NCBI RefSeq assembly: GCF_051659545.1
Contig: NZ_JBOFOR010000289.1
Span: 1-64,000 of the forward strand
Source: JBOFOR01 sp051659545
GTDB taxonomy: Bacteria > Bacillota > Clostridia > Peptostreptococcales > Peptostreptococcaceae
Direction: 5' to 3'
DNA length: 64,000 bases
The notes beneath the pieces are model-generated. The model was given only the letters and a program-made list of their open reading frames with translations. It was not told the DNA's origin and did no database searches. Position 1 is the stretch's first letter. Each line of letters starts with the position of its first letter. Below are positions 61,309 through 64,000 of this stretch, in pieces. Made by a program: the position numbers and the translations under genes.

Positions 61309-62394
61309 ATGGAAGAAAATAAAAAAATAAAAGTATTGGTAATTGATGATTCTATTATGTTTAGACGTGTTATATCGAAGCATCTTCAAGAATATCCAGA
61401 GTTAGAAGTTGTAGGGACTGCTAAAGATTCCTACGAAGCCAGGGATAAGATAATAGAATTTAAGCCAGATGTACTAACGTTAGATATAGAAATGCCAGGA
61501 ATAAATGGGATTGAATTTCTAAAAATCATAATGAATCAATATCCAATTCCAACAATTGTTATTAGTGGAGCTGATGGTAGATGCTTTGAAGCTATAAATG
61601 CCGGAGCTGTTGGATTTGTTGAAAAACCAAGTGCAAGCACAATGGAGTTATTTGCAAATGATTTAGTAGATAAAATAAAAGAAGCATCAGTTGCTAAATT
61701 ACAAAAGAGAATTTACTCAAAAAATGATTCCTCACAAGTTAGAAATATTTCTCAAAAGAGGAACAATATTGATAATGAAAATTCAAAAAAAATAAATGAT
61801 AAAGAAATAATTGCTATAGGAGCTTCTATGGGAGGAGTAGAAGCTATTAGTAAATTATTAAGACAACTACCTTTAGGATTACCTGGAATTGTAATTACAC
61901 AACATATGCCACCTGTGTTTACTCAAAAATATGCAGAACGATTAAATCGTGAATGTTTGATAACTGTATGTGAAGGTAAAGATGGACAAGAAATACGAAG
62001 TGGACATGCATATATTGCTCCAGGAGCTTTACAAATGGGAATTGTAAATAAAAATAATAAGTATATATTAGAAATTAAAGAAGGGGATAAAGTTAGTGGC
62101 CATTGTCCTTCTGTAGACTATTTATTTGAATCGGTAGCAAAGGTGGCTAGAGAGAATGTTATTGGAGTAATTTTAACTGGAATGGGATCAGATGGTGCGA
62201 AAGGTCTACTTAATATAAAGAAGTCAGGAGGATATACTGTTGGACAAAATAAAAGCTCCTGCGTAGTTTATGGAATGCCAATGGCTGCAAAGAACCTTGG
62301 AGCTGTTGCAAAAGAAACCTCTTTGGATATGATTCCTAATGTAATTTTAAACCAATTAAAAAGAAGGCAATTAACTGTAAAATCTATAGATTAG
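61309..62394 (+). CDS. cheB: CheB: protein-glutamate methylesterase, 361 aa
   Basis: Start ATG 61309 follows AAAGGGAGAAATAACTT. A receiver domain (KVLVIDDSIMFRRVI, Asp in VLTLDIEMPGINGIEFL) is joined to the methylesterase domain. That domain has Ser in IGASMGGVEAI, His in ITQHMPPVFTQKYAERL and Asp in GMGSDGAKGL (Ser-His-Asp triad). It removes methyl groups from MCPs and is activated by CheA. The linker of about 50 residues is polar. Confidence 0.95.
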   Translation: MEENKKIKVLVIDDSIMFRRVISKHLQEYPELEVVGTAKDSYEARDKIIEFKPDVLTLDIEMPGINGIEFLKIIMNQYPIPTIVISGADGRCFEAINAGAVGFVEKPSASTMELFANDLVDKIKEASVAKLQKRIYSKNDSSQVRNISQKRNNIDNENSKKINDKEIIAIGASMGGVEAISKLLRQLPLGLPGIVITQHMPPVFTQKYAERLNRECLITVCEGKDGQEIRSGHAYIAPGALQMGIVNKNNKYILEIKEGDKVSGHCPSVDYLFESVAKVARENVIGVILTGMGSDGAKGLLNIKKSGGYTVGQNKSSCVVYGMPMAAKNLGAVAKETSLDMIPNVILNQLKRRQLTVKSID

Positions 62395-62411
62395 ATAGAA
62401 AGTAGGTACAT

Positions 62412-63038
62412 ATGATATTTGAGTGCGATAAATTAAATATATTTCGTGAAATTAGCAATATAGGCTCAGGTAATGCTTCGACTTCATTATCGATAATGTT
62501 AAATGAAATAGTTGATATAGGTATTCCTAAAAGTGATATGCTTAATTTTTCAGATATAACTAATAGTTATAATTCGCCAGAAGAGTTAGTAGTAGGAACT
62601 GTATTACAGCTTTCAGGAGATTTAGAAGGATTTATTATGCTTGTCATGAAAATTGATCCAGCTATTAGATTGTTATCAAAAGTTTCAGGAAAAGAAATTA
62701 CGTGTGACATAAATGATTATAAATCTCTTTGTGAAGAATTAGCTTCAATAGGAGAAGTATGTAATATACTTTGTGGAACATATTTAACTGCAATATCTGA
62801 CATGACAAATTTAACTATAAATCCGTCAATACCTTATTTTAGTGTAGATATGGTTATGGCAATTATGAATTTACCTATTTCATTATATGGTCCAGTGGGA
62901 GAACAGATATTATGTATTGAAACTGATTTCTTCACAACGGATTATAAAATTGATGGAAAATATTACTTTATTCCGAAAATAGAGTCTTGTGATAAATTAT
63001 TAAGAACTTTAGGATTTACAGATTTGGTGAGTTGCTAA
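62412..63038 (+). CDS. cheC: CheC-type CheY-P phosphatase, 208 aa
   Basis: Start ATG 62412 follows AAAGTAGGTACAT. Two phosphatase motifs are visible: FREISNIGSGNASTS (E, N) and ASIGEVCNILCGTYL (E, N), the usual CheC/FliY arrangement of E-xx-N. It dephosphorylates CheY-P and binds CheD. The stop overlaps the cheD start by one base (TAATG), indicating coupling. Confidence 0.9.
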   Translation: MIFECDKLNIFREISNIGSGNASTSLSIMLNEIVDIGIPKSDMLNFSDITNSYNSPEELVVGTVLQLSGDLEGFIMLVMKIDPAIRLLSKVSGKEITCDINDYKSLCEELASIGEVCNILCGTYLTAISDMTNLTINPSIPYFSVDMVMAIMNLPISLYGPVGEQILCIETDFFTTDYKIDGKYYFIPKIESCDKLLRTLGFTDLVSC

Positions 63039-63523
63039 TGGAAAATGTAACAGTTGGAATAGCAGATTACAAAATTGTGAAGGCGCCTAATCAAATTATG
63101 ACCATTGGATTAGGATCTTGTTGTGGAGTTGTACTGTATGATGAGAGAAATAAAATTGCTGGATTAGTTCACGTTTTACTTCCAAACTCAAAAAATGAAA
63201 AAGTTGTAGCAAATAAAGCAAAATATGCAGATACAGGTATTGTTTTATTATATGAAGAAATGAAAAAAGCCGGTGCAAATACAAGATGTATAAGAGCCAA
63301 ATTAGCTGGTGGTGCTCATATGTTTAATTTTAAAAATACAGAGAATAGCATATTTTCTGTTGGAGAAAAAAATGTAAAAGCGTGTAAGCAAACATTGGCT
63401 AAATTGAATATTTCAATATTTGCAGAAGATGTATTAGGGTCAAATGGAAGAACTATTATTTTTGATACTCTTACAAATAAATTACGTGTTAAAAGCATTG
63501 GCAAAAATGAAAAAATTATTTAG
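63038..63523 (+). CDS. cheD: CheD: receptor glutamine deamidase, 161 aa
   Basis: ATG 63038 overlaps the cheC stop. The motif TIGLGSCCGVVLYDERNKIAGLVHVLLP contains the catalytic Cys and His, and the later AKLAGGAHMF carries the conserved Gly-His region. CheD deamidates MCP glutamines and binds CheC. It is in the usual B. subtilis-type adaptation set with CheC and CheV. Confidence 0.93.
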   Translation: MENVTVGIADYKIVKAPNQIMTIGLGSCCGVVLYDERNKIAGLVHVLLPNSKNEKVVANKAKYADTGIVLLYEEMKKAGANTRCIRAKLAGGAHMFNFKNTENSIFSVGEKNVKACKQTLAKLNISIFAEDVLGSNGRTIIFDTLTNKLRVKSIGKNEKII

Positions 63524-63537
63524 GGGGCGTATTATTT

Positions 63538-64000
63538 GTGAATATAAATTCTGAAACAATAGATAGCAAAGAAGATTTAGATAGCAAAATTGATGACTTA
63601 TATATGATATTTGTTATAGATAATAAAAAATATGCATTATCATCAAAGTATATTTTAGAAATTATTGAAATGATGCCTGTAACTAAAGTTCCATTTTTAC
63701 CTAACTATATGAAGGGTATTATAAATTTAAGAAGCACTATTATTCCTGTAATGGATGCGAGAATGAGATTTGGTATAGATCCTATTGACTATGATGAAAG
63801 AACTTGTATCATTATAATTGAAAAAGATACAGATAAAATTGGATTGATAGTTGATGCGGTAAATGAAGTTATTACTATTTTGCCAGAAAGAAATATGAAA
63901 ATGAGCTCAGATAAAAAAGAGTATAAGCAGAATTTTATTGAAGGTATTAGTAAAATAAATGATGAAATTCAATTAATATTAAACTGTGATTCATTAATAG
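63538..64000 (+). CDS. cheW: CheW adaptor (3' truncated by the window end)
   Basis: A GTG start at 63538 follows TAGGGGGCG. The frame stays open to the window end. The CheW fold shows as MIFVIDNKKYALSSKYILEII and GIINLRSTIIPVMDARMRFG. It links MCPs to CheA. About 154 residues are visible; CheW is usually 140-170 long, so little is missing. Confidence 0.9.
   Translation, partial: MNINSETIDSKEDLDSKIDDLYMIFVIDNKKYALSSKYILEIIEMMPVTKVPFLPNYMKGIINLRSTIIPVMDARMRFGIDPIDYDERTCIIIIEKDTDKIGLIVDAVNEVITILPERNMKMSSDKKEYKQNFIEGISKINDEIQLILNCDSLI

Noticed and set aside
1..64000. CRISPR arrays, tRNA and rRNA genes, replication origin, prophage
   Set aside because: No regularly spaced repeats, cloverleaf-like genes with CCA ends, rRNA cores, DnaA-box clusters or phage structural genes were noticed on either strand.

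Overview
The window is AT-rich DNA with strong GGAGG-type ribosome binding sites and many ATA/AGA/TTA codons. Gene content includes an HsmRA-like heme system, a BMP-type nucleoside ABC transporter, DUF1450, and a chemotaxis operon with CheV, CheC and CheD. This suggests an anaerobic Firmicute of the Clostridia, most like the Peptostreptococcaceae (Clostridioides, Paraclostridium, Romboutsia or Terrisporobacter). The family assignment is inference; no marker gene is present to fix it.

Layout. 1-3.5 kb: the end of an Eis-type acetyltransferase, then a VanRS-like two-component system decayed on both sides (receiver deletion in the regulator, nonsense codon and frameshift in the kinase). 3.6-11 kb: an ABC-type ATPase, an intact DesK/NarL-type two-component system, a reverse-strand HipA-like kinase with a small partner, and an ABC-2 exporter (one ATPase, two permeases). 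11-15.6 kb: a beta-glucoside operon (LicT antiterminator, EIIBCA, 6-phospho-beta-glucosidase) with RAT/terminator-type leaders. 15.7-20.8 kb: an APC permease divergent from a LysR regulator, then a CoA-disulfide-reductase-rhodanese/siroheme protein operon. 20.9-23.2 kb: an IS200/IS605 element (TnpA, TnpB, probable omega RNA) inside a broken membrane-protein gene. 23.2-29.2 kb: a purine-class riboswitch controlling a YczE/YitT-like membrane protein, a DUF1450 protein on the other strand, a lone KDPG aldolase, a MATE pump with a divergent MerR regulator, an HTH-desulforedoxin-superoxide-reductase-like fusion, and hsmRA. 29.4-31.8 kb: a large multi-PAS histidine kinase. 32-38.5 kb: an M20 amidohydrolase plus BMP/ABC nucleoside-type importer behind a PurR-like operator, then a VOC protein.

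38.6-54.4 kb is a hexuronate locus. It holds two paralogous FadR-type GntR regulators flanking a degraded GPH transporter, an SDR fructuronate reductase, KDPG aldolase, KDG kinase (with an apparent frameshift at its start), UxuA, UxaC and a divergent AraC regulator. It then has two cytosolic GH3 enzymes, a HAD hydrolase and an intact GPH symporter. Together these give a route from imported uronosides through glucuronate, fructuronate, mannonate and KDG to KDPG and then pyruvate plus glyceraldehyde-3-phosphate. At least five sites in this locus share the block NTAGTATACTAGTATARGAA, four of them lying over a well-spaced promoter's -10 region, with a cre-like element at the -35. This looks like one locally controlled regulon.

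54.5-64 kb: a tail-anchored protein built from three 104-residue repeats, a three-way-junction RNA structure, and a c-di-GMP-I riboswitch with terminator. These precede cheV, an MCP gene, cheA, cheB, cheC, cheD and cheW (cut by the window end).

No tRNA, rRNA or CRISPR array was seen.
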